Shown: positions 1 through 7,841 of the stretch, one piece after another
Layout: every line of letters begins with the position of its first letter
Position numbering within the stretch: the first letter of the stretch is position 1
Assembly (NCBI GenBank): GCA_900754145.1
Contig: CAAEBW010000328.1
Span: 1-9,828 of the forward strand
DNA: 9,828 nucleotides
Source: Clostridia bacterium
Lineage (GTDB): Bacteria; Bacillota; Clostridia; Oscillospirales; Acutalibacteraceae
Reading direction: 5' to 3'
The notes under the pieces: generated by a model
Seen by the model: the letters and a program-made list of their open reading frames with translations, nothing else
Told to the model about the DNA's origin: nothing
Databases searched by the model: none
Position numbers and translations under genes: made by a program

Positions 1-1835
1 ACATTTCGGTAAACAAGCTTGACATTTATTCGGGCGGGCAGTATATGCGGCTTGATATGACGGCGGTACGCAACTTAGAGCTTACCGAAACTATGCGTTC
101 AAAAGCAAAAAAGGGCTCGCTTTTGTGGGTGCTTGACAGGACTAAGACCGCAATGGGCAAGCGGCTGATTAGAAGCTGGGTTCAAAAACCGCTTGTTAAT
201 ATAACCCAGATAAATTTACGCCAAAACGCTGTCGAGGAGCTTTGCTCGGACACGGTTTTACGCGGTGAGACAATGGAATATCTCTCGGGCATAAAGGACG
301 TTGAACGCCTCATGTCAAGGGTGGTTTACGGCACAGCCTCTGCGCGCGACCTTATCGCAGTTGCGGCTACGGCGCACCGTTTCCCGATACTTAAAAATTT
401 GCTTTCTTCCGTCAGCTGTAAGATGCTAAAGGAGATTTATTCCGATATTGATACGCTCGAGGACATTGCCGAGCTTATTGACAGCTCGATTGTAGACGAG
501 CCTCCCTTTTCGGTTCGGGAGGGCGGTCTTATTAAGCAGGGCTACAGCGAAGAGGTAGATCTTCTTCGCGGGGATATGAACAGCGGAACCTCCTTTTTGT
601 CGGATATTGAAAACCGAGAAAGAGAGCGCACCGGAATTAAAAATCTGCGGGTGCGCTATAACAAGGTTTTCGGGTATTATATTGAGGTGACCAACTCTTT
701 CCTTGATAAGGTGCCCGAGGATTACATAAGAAAGCAGACCCTTACTAACTGCGAGCGGTTCATCACCGAGGAGCTTAAAGAGATTGAAAAACGGGTGCTC
801 ACGGCTAAGGACCGCATAGTTCAGCTTGAATATGAAATATTTGACGGTATAAGAAAGAAGACCGCGAGCGAGCTTAAAAGGTTTCAGAAAACCGCCGCGG
901 CTATCGCAAGGCTTGACGCGCTCTGTTCCTTAGCCGAGGTATCGGCAAGCAACCGCTATTGCCGACCGCTTGTAAACAACGGCGGAGCTATAATGATAAA
1001 GTCGGGAAGACACCCTGTTGTAGAACAGGTGATTAACACCCCGTTTGTTGCAAACGACACTATGCTTAATATGAAGGACGACCGCTGTGCTATAATAACG
1101 GGTCCAAATATGGCGGGCAAATCCACATATATGCGTCAGGTCGCGATTATAACCTTGATGGCGCAGATAGGCTGTTTTGTTCCCGCAGAGAGTGCGGAAA
1201 TCGGCGTGGTTGACGCGATTTTTACCAGAGTCGGCGCGTCGGACGATTTGGCGGCGGGTCAGTCAACCTTTATGGTCGAGATGAGCGAGGTCGCCGATAT
1301 TCTTAAAAACGCCACAAATAAAAGCCTGCTTATCCTTGACGAGATAGGCAGGGGCACCTCCACCTTTGACGGAATGTCGATAGCGAGGGCGGTGCTTGAA
1401 TATGTGGCTGATAAGAAAAAGCTCGGCGCAAAGTCGCTTTTCGCCACCCACTACCACGAGCTTACCGAAATGGAAAACGAGCTCCAAGGGGTTAAGAATT
1501 ATAATATAGCCGTCAAAAAGCGCGGGGACGATATAACCTTTTTGCGGCGTATTGTGCGCGGCGGCGCGGATGACAGCTACGGAATAGAGGTAGCAAAGCT
1601 CGGCGGTATACCCGAAGAGGTTATAAAACGCGCTAAGCAGATTTTAAAGAAGACCGAGGAGGAGGGGCTTGTAACCTACAAGACCGCCTCCGACCCCGAA
1701 ATGCAGCTGCCCATTGAAATGCAGGGGGCGCAGGATATTCTGCACGAGCTTCAGATTATTGACGTTAATACCCTTACCCCGATAGAGGCAATGCAGATAC
1801 TTTTTGACTTTGTAAACAAAGCCAAATCTATATGA
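1..1835 (+). CDS. mutS: DNA mismatch repair protein MutS (5'-truncated by window edge)
   Basis: MutS binds mismatches and small loops in DNA as a dimer and, with ATP, recruits MutL. The reading frame is open from base 3, so the gene starts before the window. About 610 residues are visible out of the roughly 850-870 usual for the family. The mismatch-reading N-terminal domain with its Phe-X-Glu motif is therefore off the left edge. The visible part begins at the core domain (RLDMTAVRNLELTETMR) and runs through the lever/clamp helices. The ATPase follows: Walker A GPNMAGKST at 1101-1127, Walker B LLILDEIGRGTSTFDG near 1326-1373, and FATHYHEL around 1440-1463. The C-terminal dimerisation helices end with the family-typical 'LTPIEAMQILF' stretch. 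A QLPIE segment at 1704-1718 sits where other MutS proteins carry a sliding-clamp motif. The ATG at 45 is internal, not the start. The stop is followed after 21 nt by mutL. No frameshift is seen. Confidence 0.97.
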   Translation, partial: ISVNKLDIYSGGQYMRLDMTAVRNLELTETMRSKAKKGSLLWVLDRTKTAMGKRLIRSWVQKPLVNITQINLRQNAVEELCSDTVLRGETMEYLSGIKDVERLMSRVVYGTASARDLIAVAATAHRFPILKNLLSSVSCKMLKEIYSDIDTLEDIAELIDSSIVDEPPFSVREGGLIKQGYSEEVDLLRGDMNSGTSFLSDIENRERERTGIKNLRVRYNKVFGYYIEVTNSFLDKVPEDYIRKQTLTNCERFITEELKEIEKRVLTAKDRIVQLEYEIFDGIRKKTASELKRFQKTAAAIARLDALCSLAEVSASNRYCRPLVNNGGAIMIKSGRHPVVEQVINTPFVANDTMLNMKDDRCAIITGPNMAGKSTYMRQVAIITLMAQIGCFVPAESAEIGVVDAIFTRVGASDDLAAGQSTFMVEMSEVADILKNATNKSLLILDEIGRGTSTFDGMSIARAVLEYVADKKKLGAKSLFATHYHELTEMENELQGVKNYNIAVKKRGDDITFLRRIVRGGADDSYGIEVAKLGGIPEEVIKRAKQILKKTEEEGLVTYKTASDPEMQLPIEMQGAQDILHELQIIDVNTLTPIEAMQILFDFVNKAKSI

Positions 1836-1841
1836 TATAAT

Positions 1842-1849
1842 AAAGGAGG
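1842..1849 (+). promoter_or_regulatory. Ribosome binding site of mutL
   Basis: AAAGGAGG lies 7 nt before the mutL ATG, in the 21-nt gap after the mutS stop. It is close to a perfect Shine-Dalgarno match and fixes the mutL start at 1857. Confidence 0.85.
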
Positions 1850-1856
1850 CGTAAAA

Positions 1857-3770
1857 ATGCCGAAAATCAATCTTTTACCTAAAGAGGTAGCCGAGCTTAT
1901 CGCCGCAGGAGAGGTTGTGGAAAGACCCGCGTCGGTTATAAAGGAGCTTATCGAAAACTCCATTGACGCGGGTGCAAATAACATTACTGTTGAGATAAAC
2001 AGGGGAGGTATAGCCTATTTAAGGATTACCGACAACGGCTGCGGTATTGATTTTGACGATGTCCCCACGGCATTTTTGCGCCACGCCACAAGCAAGATTA
2101 AAGGGGACGCCGACCTTAATGCTATAGCAACCTTGGGCTTTCGCGGCGAGGCGCTCGCGGCAATTTCCTCGGTTTCTAAGGCGGAGATGTTCACAAAGCC
2201 GAAGGACAGCGAGCTCGGCACGCATTATATAATCGAAGGCGGCGAGGAAAGGCTGTATGAGGAGACGGGCTGTCCTGACGGGACGACAATAGTAATCCGC
2301 GATATTTTCTACAACACTCCCGCCCGTATGAAGTTTCTTAAAAAAGATGTTTCCGAGGCGAACGCCGCCGCCGCTGTGGTGGACAGAATTGCACTTTCCC
2401 ACCCCGAAATCGCCTTTAAATTCATTCGCGACGGCAAGCAGACCCTTAATACTGCGGGGGATGGGAAGACAAGCGGCACGGTTTACAGCGTTTTAGGCCG
2501 CGAGCTTGCGGGAACCCTTATTCCCGTTTCGGGAGAAAGAGAGCGCATAGCCGTTTCGGGGCTTACCTGCAAGCCCGTTTCCTGCCGTCCTACAAGGAAT
2601 TACCAGTTTGTATTTTTAAACGGCAGACTTGTCCGCTCGGGTACTGTAACCGCGGCGGCGGAGCAGGCTTATAAGAACAGCGCTATGATAGGTAAATTTC
2701 CCGCCTTTGTGCTGTATTTAACCGTTCCGTTTGACGCGGTGGACGTAAATGTTCACCCCGCTAAGACAGAAGTGCGCTTTTCGGATGAGCGCCGAATTTT
2801 TGACGCGGTGTATTCGGCGGTTAAAAACGCTCTGACCGAGGGCGATACAAGACCCGAGGTTAGATTTAAAGAGCCTGTTTTCAATCCCTTTCAGCGTTTG
2901 AAAGCCGAGGAATACCGCCAGCAGACAATTAAAGAGCCGACCGAGGCGGAGCGTGCCTATCCGCAGTCAATGAGTTTACATAACAACAAGAATAACACGA
3001 CCTTAAAAAGTCCGTCAAGACCCGCATTTATGGATAACTATTCAACCGTGGGACCGCACGGGGAAAAAACAGAGCCTGTTTTATCCGCAAAAGAGCCTGT
3101 GAAAACGGAAATTATACCGACGGCTCCAAAATCCGAGATAAGTGTACAGCCCACACGGACTCAAAATGTCTCGGTTGACATAACAAAGGATATAGAGGAC
3201 GAACGTCCCGAAATAATACTTATAGGCGAGGCGTTTTTGACCTATATTATCGTCCAGATGGGCGACAGCATTTTTATGATAGATAAGCACGCCGCGCACG
3301 AGCGCATTTTGTTCAACGAATTAAAAAGCAAGCAAGGCGTCGCGGTTCAGGCGCTTTTAACCCCGGTCACCGCGGTGCTTCCCCGAGAGGAGTACTCGGC
3401 GGTTATTCAGAATACCGAGGAGCTTCGAAAAGCCGGCTTTGAAATCGAGGACTTCGGAAATTCAGCTGTGCGGATACTTTCGGTTCCGTCCGCTCTTACC
3501 GCCTCCGATGCCGAGGATTTAATAAGCGAGCTTGCTGAAAGTCTTATTAAAAATCATTCCGCCGAGGTCGAAAAGCTCAACGACCTTTATCACACGGTCG
3601 CCTGCAAGGCGGCTATTAAGGCGGGGAGCAGGACAAGTCCGCAAGAAAAACAAAAATTAGCCGAAAGGGTGCTTTATTCGGACGATATTATGTACTGCCC
3701 GCACGGACGTCCCGTGGCGTTTGAAATAAGTCGGCGTGAGCTTGAAAAGCAGTTTGGCAGAATACAATGA
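1857..3770 (+). CDS. mutL: DNA mismatch repair protein MutL, endonuclease type
   Basis: MutL is the ATP-driven link between MutS and strand removal. In bacteria without MutH it also nicks the new strand. The 637-residue length is normal. The GHKL ATPase has ELIENSIDAGA (E30, N34), DNGCGI (D59), LGFRGEAL (93-100) and YNTPARMKFL (152-161). Residues ~330-440 form a low-conservation linker. The C-terminal domain carries the metal-binding endonuclease set: DKHAAHE (D476, H478, E482), ACKAAIKAG (from about A582) and CPHGRP (614-619). It is therefore predicted to be an active nuclease, as in Bacillus. Q498-ALLT-P503 matches the QXX[L/I]XP clamp-contact motif. The residue at the last Glu of the usual DQHA(X)2E(X)4E signature is Asn, with Glu one position later. 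The gene overlaps miaA by 4 nt (ATGA). The ATG start at 1857 follows a strong ribosome binding site, and the N-terminus aligns with the family without extension. Confidence 0.97.
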   Translation: MPKINLLPKEVAELIAAGEVVERPASVIKELIENSIDAGANNITVEINRGGIAYLRITDNGCGIDFDDVPTAFLRHATSKIKGDADLNAIATLGFRGEALAAISSVSKAEMFTKPKDSELGTHYIIEGGEERLYEETGCPDGTTIVIRDIFYNTPARMKFLKKDVSEANAAAAVVDRIALSHPEIAFKFIRDGKQTLNTAGDGKTSGTVYSVLGRELAGTLIPVSGERERIAVSGLTCKPVSCRPTRNYQFVFLNGRLVRSGTVTAAAEQAYKNSAMIGKFPAFVLYLTVPFDAVDVNVHPAKTEVRFSDERRIFDAVYSAVKNALTEGDTRPEVRFKEPVFNPFQRLKAEEYRQQTIKEPTEAERAYPQSMSLHNNKNNTTLKSPSRPAFMDNYSTVGPHGEKTEPVLSAKEPVKTEIIPTAPKSEISVQPTRTQNVSVDITKDIEDERPEIILIGEAFLTYIIVQMGDSIFMIDKHAAHERILFNELKSKQGVAVQALLTPVTAVLPREEYSAVIQNTEELRKAGFEIEDFGNSAVRILSVPSALTASDAEDLISELAESLIKNHSAEVEKLNDLYHTVACKAAIKAGSRTSPQEKQKLAERVLYSDDIMYCPHGRPVAFEISRRELEKQFGRIQ

Positions 3771-4702
3771 GCAGGATAAAAACAGTTTTTATTGTAGGCC
3801 CTACCGCCTCGGGCAAAACAGGACTCGGCGTTTCGCTTGCGGAAAAATTTTCAGGCGAGATAGTCTCTGCCGATTCAATGCAGATTTATAAGGGAATACA
3901 TATCGCCTCCGCCGCCCCCGATACGGCGGAAATGCGGGGAATACCCCACCATTTGCTTGAATTTTTAGAGCCGAGTGACAGTTATTCGGTGGCTGATTAT
4001 GTCAAGGCGGCGCGCGGGGTTATAGCGGATATTCAAAAAAGAGGGAGACTCCCTATTGTCGTCGGCGGAACGGGGCTTTATATAAGCTCCCTTGCCGATA
4101 ATACCGAATATACCGAGGAGGAAACCGATTATGAGCTGAGACGAAGCCTTGAAAACCGTTTTAATGAAATCGGGGCGGAGCAAATGCTAAGGGAGTTAGC
4201 CGAGTTTGACCCCGATACCGCGGCAAGGCTTCACCCGAATAACCGCCGCAGAATAATACGCGCCTTTGAGGTATATAAAACCACGGGCAAAACGGTTACC
4301 GAGCAGAACGCCCTGTCCCACTCGGGAGAAAAATATATCGAGCCGCTTTTAATAGGTATTAACTACCGCGATCGGGAAAAGCTTTACGAGCGGATAAACC
4401 GAAGGGTTGATATTATGCTCGAAAGCGGGCTTTTAGAGGAAGCGAAAACCGCTGTTTTACAAAGCGGCGGCGCGGTTCAGGCGATAGGTCATAAGGAGCT
4501 GTCGGGCTTTTTAAAGGGCGAATACAGTCTTGAAGAAGCGGCGGAAAACCTTAAGCGGCAGACAAGAAGATATGCCAAAAGACAGCTTACCTGGTTTAAC
4601 AGGGATAAGCGCATAAACTGGATTTACGCCGACGAAACAGAGGATTTAGCGGCTGAAGCCGCAAGGCTTACCGAAAAATTTTTAGAAAGGGAGGAAACAT
4701 AA
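3767..4702 (+). CDS. miaA: tRNA dimethylallyltransferase MiaA
   Basis: MiaA transfers a dimethylallyl group to the N6 of A37 in tRNAs reading UNN codons, the first step toward (ms2)i6A, which steadies codon-anticodon pairing. Visible motifs are the P-loop GPTASGKT (11-18), SADSMQIYKG (34-43, with the likely catalytic D36), GGTGLY (100-105), the RRIIRAFEVYKTTGKT region (161-175), QAIGHKE (237-243) and the C-terminal basic RRYAKRQLTWF (267-277). The length of 311 residues is typical. The start codon shares ATGA with the mutL stop and has no clear Shine-Dalgarno sequence, so translation is probably coupled to mutL. In many bacteria hfq follows miaA; here a HlyD-like gene does, through a TAATG overlap. 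Confidence 0.97.
   Translation: MSRIKTVFIVGPTASGKTGLGVSLAEKFSGEIVSADSMQIYKGIHIASAAPDTAEMRGIPHHLLEFLEPSDSYSVADYVKAARGVIADIQKRGRLPIVVGGTGLYISSLADNTEYTEEETDYELRRSLENRFNEIGAEQMLRELAEFDPDTAARLHPNNRRRIIRAFEVYKTTGKTVTEQNALSHSGEKYIEPLLIGINYRDREKLYERINRRVDIMLESGLLEEAKTAVLQSGGAVQAIGHKELSGFLKGEYSLEEAAENLKRQTRRYAKRQLTWFNRDKRINWIYADETEDLAAEAARLTEKFLEREET
4686..4694 (+). promoter_or_regulatory. Ribosome binding site of the HlyD-like gene
   Basis: AAAGGGAGG lies inside the end of miaA, 7 nt before the ATG at 4702. It supports independent initiation of the HlyD-like protein even though that start overlaps the miaA stop by one base. Confidence 0.75.
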
Positions 4703-5907
4703 TGAAAGGAACAACAGCTCTCAAGGGTTTTGTTATTCTGCTGATTGCGGTTTTCGCGGTGCATCAGGCGGTTTCCTCCTTTTATAAGCCCGTAAAGACC
4801 GAAGCGGCGGTTTACAGCGATATTTCGGACGGGCTTAATATCACGGGTATAATAATAAGGAACGAAGCCCTTGTTGCCTCGACGGGCGGCGGGGTTATGC
4901 ACTTTGTAATAGGTGACGGCAGCCGCGTTGCAAAGGACGGCGTAATCGCCAATATTTACGACAGCGAATCGGCTTCAATCACCCTTGAACGCATAGATTC
5001 TGTAAACAGCAAAATTGACGATATAGAGGAAATGCTCAGCTATAACGATTTAGAGGCGGCGGACCTTGATATGATAAATTCAAAGGTCAGCAAGAATCTG
5101 AATAATCTTATAGTAAGCGGAGCAAACGGCAATTACGACAGCTTTTCGGAAAAATCGGACGAGCTTTTGTCCTCCTACAACAGACGGCAGGCGGCAATGG
5201 GCGAAACGGCGGATTTTTCGGCTCAGCTCGAAGGGCTTAAAAGGGAAAAGGAACAGCTTTCAGCCTCTCTGCCTGCGGCAAAGGGTACCTTAAAGGCGGA
5301 AAGGTCGGGTTATTTTGTCTCCAAGGCGGACGGCTACGAAAATGTGCTTACCTGCGATAATCCGGACAGCATAACTCCCGAGTACTTAAATTCCATAAAG
5401 GCTCAAAGCGTGGACGAAAACGTTGTCGGAAAAATAGTCTCGGACTATGAGTGGTATATCGCCGCCGAGGTTAGTATAAACGAGTCCCTTAATTACAAGG
5501 AGGGGGACAGCCTTACAATATACACCTCGGTAAAAAGCTATCCTAAGCTTCCCGTAACCGTCAGCAAAATCAATATATCCGAGAGCGAGTCGAGCGCGGT
5601 AGTGCTTTTCACCTGCAACGATATGAACAGCGAGTTAGCCTCTATGCGGACAGGACCTATGACGGTTGTTAAAAAGGAATACAGCGGCTTAAAGGTGCCG
5701 AGAAGCGCACTTAGAGTGGTGGATTCAAAGCGGGGCGTTTATGTCCTTACGGGTATGCAGGTAAAGTTTGTAGAGGTCAACGTACTTTTTACGGACGGCG
5801 AATATATGATATGCGAAAAGCAGACAAGCGACGATACTGTGCTCAGACTTTATGACGAGGTAATAGTGAAAGGAAAGAACCTTTATGATGGAAAAATTAT
5901 CAGCTGA
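4702..5907 (+). CDS. Membrane-anchored HlyD-like / efflux adaptor-type protein, function unknown
   Basis: A 401-residue protein with one N-terminal membrane segment (~8-27, GFVILLIAVFAVHQAVSSF) and no lipobox, so it is predicted to be anchored in the membrane with the rest outside the cell. Residues ~36-85 contain 'GGGVMHFVIGDGSRVAKDGVIANIY', which resembles the first half of a lipoyl-like barrel-sandwich domain. Residues ~86-190 are helical and probably coiled-coil. Residues ~192-235 (LKAERSGYFVSKADGYE) resemble the second half. The rest is beta-rich and includes 'VPRSALRVVDSKRGVYVLTG', typical of HlyD/RND adaptor C-termini. These folds usually bridge an inner-membrane transporter to outer components, but no transporter gene is visible here and a monoderm host would have no outer membrane. 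Overlaps with miaA (1 nt) and the YggS gene (23 nt) tie it to the operon. The family-level call comes from fold-like patterns only; the specific role is not known. Confidence 0.72.
   Translation: MKGTTALKGFVILLIAVFAVHQAVSSFYKPVKTEAAVYSDISDGLNITGIIIRNEALVASTGGGVMHFVIGDGSRVAKDGVIANIYDSESASITLERIDSVNSKIDDIEEMLSYNDLEAADLDMINSKVSKNLNNLIVSGANGNYDSFSEKSDELLSSYNRRQAAMGETADFSAQLEGLKREKEQLSASLPAAKGTLKAERSGYFVSKADGYENVLTCDNPDSITPEYLNSIKAQSVDENVVGKIVSDYEWYIAAEVSINESLNYKEGDSLTIYTSVKSYPKLPVTVSKINISESESSAVVLFTCNDMNSELASMRTGPMTVVKKEYSGLKVPRSALRVVDSKRGVYVLTGMQVKFVEVNVLFTDGEYMICEKQTSDDTVLRLYDEVIVKGKNLYDGKIIS
5869..5877 (+). promoter_or_regulatory. Ribosome binding site of the yggS/ylmE-like gene
   Basis: AAAGGAAAG within the 3' end of the HlyD-like gene favours the ATG at 5885. 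A second ATG directly follows at 5888, so the true start could be one codon later. Confidence 0.6.
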
Positions 5908-6595
5908 GGAATTTGACCTTAATTATAAAAGGGTATCTGAAAGGCTTAAAGCCGCGGCGGAAAGGTCGGGGCGTAATACGGAAGAAATAACCCTCCTTGC
6001 CGCGACAAAAACGGTGGACGCGGATACAATTAACTACGCGATAGAAAAGGGAATAACCTACATAGGCGAAAACCGTGTGCAGGAGCTGCTTTCTAAGCAC
6101 GGTCTTTTAAAACCCGCTCACAGCCATTTTATAGGTCATTTGCAGACCAATAAGGTAAAGGATATTATCGACAAGGTAGAAATGATAGAATCTGTGGATT
6201 CCCTGCGGCTTGCAAACGAAATTTCAAAGCAGGCGTTAAAGCACGGGATTACAATGGATATTTTGCTTGAGGTCAATATCGGCGGGGAGGAATCCAAATC
6301 AGGTTTTACACCCGAGGAGCTGGAAAATGCGGTTCGCGAGGTTGCAAAATTGCCCGCAATAAGTATAAAAGGGCTTATGGCGATACCGCCTGCCACCGAT
6401 TTGCCCGAAGAAAGCCGAAAATATTTCCGTAAAATGTATAAACTGTTTATTGACATTAGAGGCAAAAAAATAGATAATAGTAATATGGGCGTACTGTCGA
6501 TGGGAATGTCAAATGATTTTGATATTGCCGCGGAGGAGGGGGCTACCCTTGTAAGGGTCGGAACCTCGCTTTTCGGCAGACGCATATATTCATAA
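5885..6595 (+). CDS. ylmE: YggS/YlmE family pyridoxal-phosphate-binding protein (PLP homeostasis)
   Basis: This cytoplasmic family (PLPBP; YggS in E. coli, YlmE in Bacillus) binds pyridoxal 5'-phosphate on a lysine and keeps B6 vitamer and amino-acid pools in balance; no catalytic reaction is established. At 236 residues it is the usual single alanine-racemase-like barrel without the second domain. The PLP lysine is K42 in LLAATKT. Other signatures are IGENRVQE (60-67), HFIGHLQTNK (81-90), the mid-barrel LLEVNIGGEESKSGF stretch, and SMGMSNDF (205-212) followed by VRVGTSLFGRR, which forms the phosphate-binding end. It begins inside the HlyD-like gene (23-nt overlap) and is followed after 21 nt by sepF, the same pairing as ylmE-sepF in Bacillus. 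Confidence 0.95.
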   Translation: MMEKLSAEEFDLNYKRVSERLKAAAERSGRNTEEITLLAATKTVDADTINYAIEKGITYIGENRVQELLSKHGLLKPAHSHFIGHLQTNKVKDIIDKVEMIESVDSLRLANEISKQALKHGITMDILLEVNIGGEESKSGFTPEELENAVREVAKLPAISIKGLMAIPPATDLPEESRKYFRKMYKLFIDIRGKKIDNSNMGVLSMGMSNDFDIAAEEGATLVRVGTSLFGRRIYS

Positions 6596-6616
6596 ATAAA
6601 AATAAGGAGCAGAAAA

Positions 6617-7096
6617 ATGGGACTTTTAGACAGCATAAAAAACATAATGAATGTACCTGATGAGGACGAGTATGATGATGAGATTGAAGATGTAGAGGAG
6701 GAAAAGCCCATCGAGAAGCCGAAAAAGGCTCCCGTCTACGAGCAGACCCACCCGAAACGCACCGAGCCTACCGTGCGTACCGGCGGAAAGGGTAAAACCG
6801 TAAGCTTTAATCAGTCACAGATGCAGGTGGTGCTTGTTAAACCCGACCGCTTTGAGGACGTAACCTCCATTGCCGACCATTTAAACGCGAAAAAGACGGT
6901 AGTTTTAAACCTTGAGGCGGCGAACAGAGACGTTTCGCGCAGAATTATCGACTTTTTAAGCGGCGTTGCATACGCTAACGGCGGTAATATCCGCAAGGTT
7001 GCAAACAGCACCTTTATAATCGTTCCCACCGATGTGGACGTTATGGGCGAGTTAATGCTCGACGATTTTGACGACGGCACAAAAAGCTACTTTTAA
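6617..7096 (+). CDS. sepF: Cell division protein SepF
   Basis: SepF anchors FtsZ filaments to the membrane and shapes the septum in Gram-positive bacteria. Visible parts are an N-terminal amphipathic membrane-binding helix (MGLLDSIKNIMNV, 1-13), a very acidic then basic flexible linker (~14-65), and the SepF/DUF552 globular domain (~68-145). That domain includes VVLVKPDRFEDV, VVLNLEAANRDVSRRIIDFLSG (G116) and YANGGNIRKVANSTFIIVP. The length of 159 residues is normal. AAGGAG at 6604-6609 lies 7 nt before the ATG. The start matches the family because the membrane helix must be at the extreme N-terminus. Its stop overlaps the ylmH start (TAATG). The ylmG gene that usually follows sepF in Bacillus is missing here. 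Confidence 0.96.
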   Translation: MGLLDSIKNIMNVPDEDEYDDEIEDVEEEKPIEKPKKAPVYEQTHPKRTEPTVRTGGKGKTVSFNQSQMQVVLVKPDRFEDVTSIADHLNAKKTVVLNLEAANRDVSRRIIDFLSGVAYANGGNIRKVANSTFIIVPTDVDVMGELMLDDFDDGTKSYF

Positions 7097-7830
7097 TGGA
7101 AACCGAGCTTTTTAAGGCGAGAATAAAGGACGCCGCCGATATTTGCATTAAAACCTCAAGACCAAAATATTTAGGCTTTCTTTCCGCCGCAGAGGCGGTT
7201 TTGGCGCGTCAGCTGCTTAAAAACGCGCCCTGCCGCACCGAGCTTTACGGCGGCTATGAAACAGCGGAAAGGCTTATGCTCGGCTGTTTTCCAGACTGGG
7301 CACAGGAAAATTCCTTTCCCATAAGCGCCCTTACCTTTAAATACCGCGAGAGCGACACACTCTCTCACCGCGATTTTTTAGGCTCGCTTATGGCGCTCGG
7401 CATAAAGCGGGAGACGGTGGGGGATATTTTGACAGAAAAAGGCCGCGCCGTTGTTTTTGTGACTGATGAAATTTGTGAATACATAAAAGCTCAGGTTACA
7501 AAAATAGGGCGGACGGGTGTTGCCGTGACCGAAGGCTATACCGCGCCGCTTCCAAAGGGAGATAAGCTTGCCGAATTTACCGACACCGCCGCGTCCGATA
7601 GGATAGACTGCGTAATATCCGCCCTGTGCGGCTTTTCGCGCGCGGGTGCGCTTGATGCTTTGTCGCAGGGTATTGTGACGGTTAATTCCGTGCCCGTGAG
7701 CAAGCCCTCGAAATCGGTTGCCGAGGGGGATATAATATCGGTGCGGGGCAAGGGCAGGTTTTTAATCGGCTCGCTTGACGGCAGAACAAAAAAGAACAGG
7801 ATTGTAATAAATTATAAGAAATATATTTAG
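7096..7830 (+). CDS. ylmH: YlmH family S4-domain RNA-binding protein
   Basis: YlmH binds ribosomal RNA through an S4 domain. In Bacillus subtilis it has been linked to ribosome-associated quality control on stalled 50S subunits, and it is also conserved beside sepF and divIVA. The 244 residues fit the family. The N-terminal domain (~1-85) includes KTSRPKYLGFLSAAEA and YGGYETAERLMLGCFP. The middle domain (~86-160) includes ISALTFKYRESDTLSHRDFL and SLMALGIKRETVGDI. The S4 domain (~167-230) includes SDRIDCVISALCGFSRAGAL, IVTVNSVPVSKPSK and GDIISVRGKGRF. The ATG overlaps the sepF stop by one base with no clear Shine-Dalgarno sequence, suggesting coupled translation. divIVA follows after 11 nt. 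Confidence 0.94.
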   Translation: METELFKARIKDAADICIKTSRPKYLGFLSAAEAVLARQLLKNAPCRTELYGGYETAERLMLGCFPDWAQENSFPISALTFKYRESDTLSHRDFLGSLMALGIKRETVGDILTEKGRAVVFVTDEICEYIKAQVTKIGRTGVAVTEGYTAPLPKGDKLAEFTDTAASDRIDCVISALCGFSRAGALDALSQGIVTVNSVPVSKPSKSVAEGDIISVRGKGRFLIGSLDGRTKKNRIVINYKKYI

Positions 7831-7834
7831 GAGG
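7829..7834 (+). promoter_or_regulatory. Ribosome binding site of divIVA, overlapping the ylmH stop
   Basis: AGGAGG shares its first two bases with the TAG stop of ylmH and sits 7 nt before the divIVA ATG. Ribosomes finishing ylmH thus stop on the divIVA binding site. Confidence 0.8.
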
Positions 7835-7841
7835 CAATAAA

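Noticed and set aside
45..47. ATG as the mutS start
   Set aside because: The frame is open upstream to base 3 and the protein there already lies in the middle of the MutS family alignment.
1813..1841. TAAACA and TATAAT with 17-nt spacing upstream of mutL, looking like a promoter
   Set aside because: Transcription would begin inside the mutL ribosome binding site, leaving no usable leader. The TATAAT is more likely chance AT-rich sequence in the gap.
2019..2402. 127-residue minus-strand open frame inside mutL
   Set aside because: Lies opposite the conserved MutL ATPase domain, with no supporting start signal.
6136..6711. 191-residue open frame on the minus strand across the ylmE-like/sepF junction
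   Set aside because: Ser/Ile-rich shadow of two well-supported genes; no ribosome binding site or recognisable domain.
7802..7827. TTGTAA ... TATATT upstream of divIVA as a possible internal promoter
   Set aside because: Spacing is only about 14 nt and both boxes are weak; they lie within the conserved end of ylmH.
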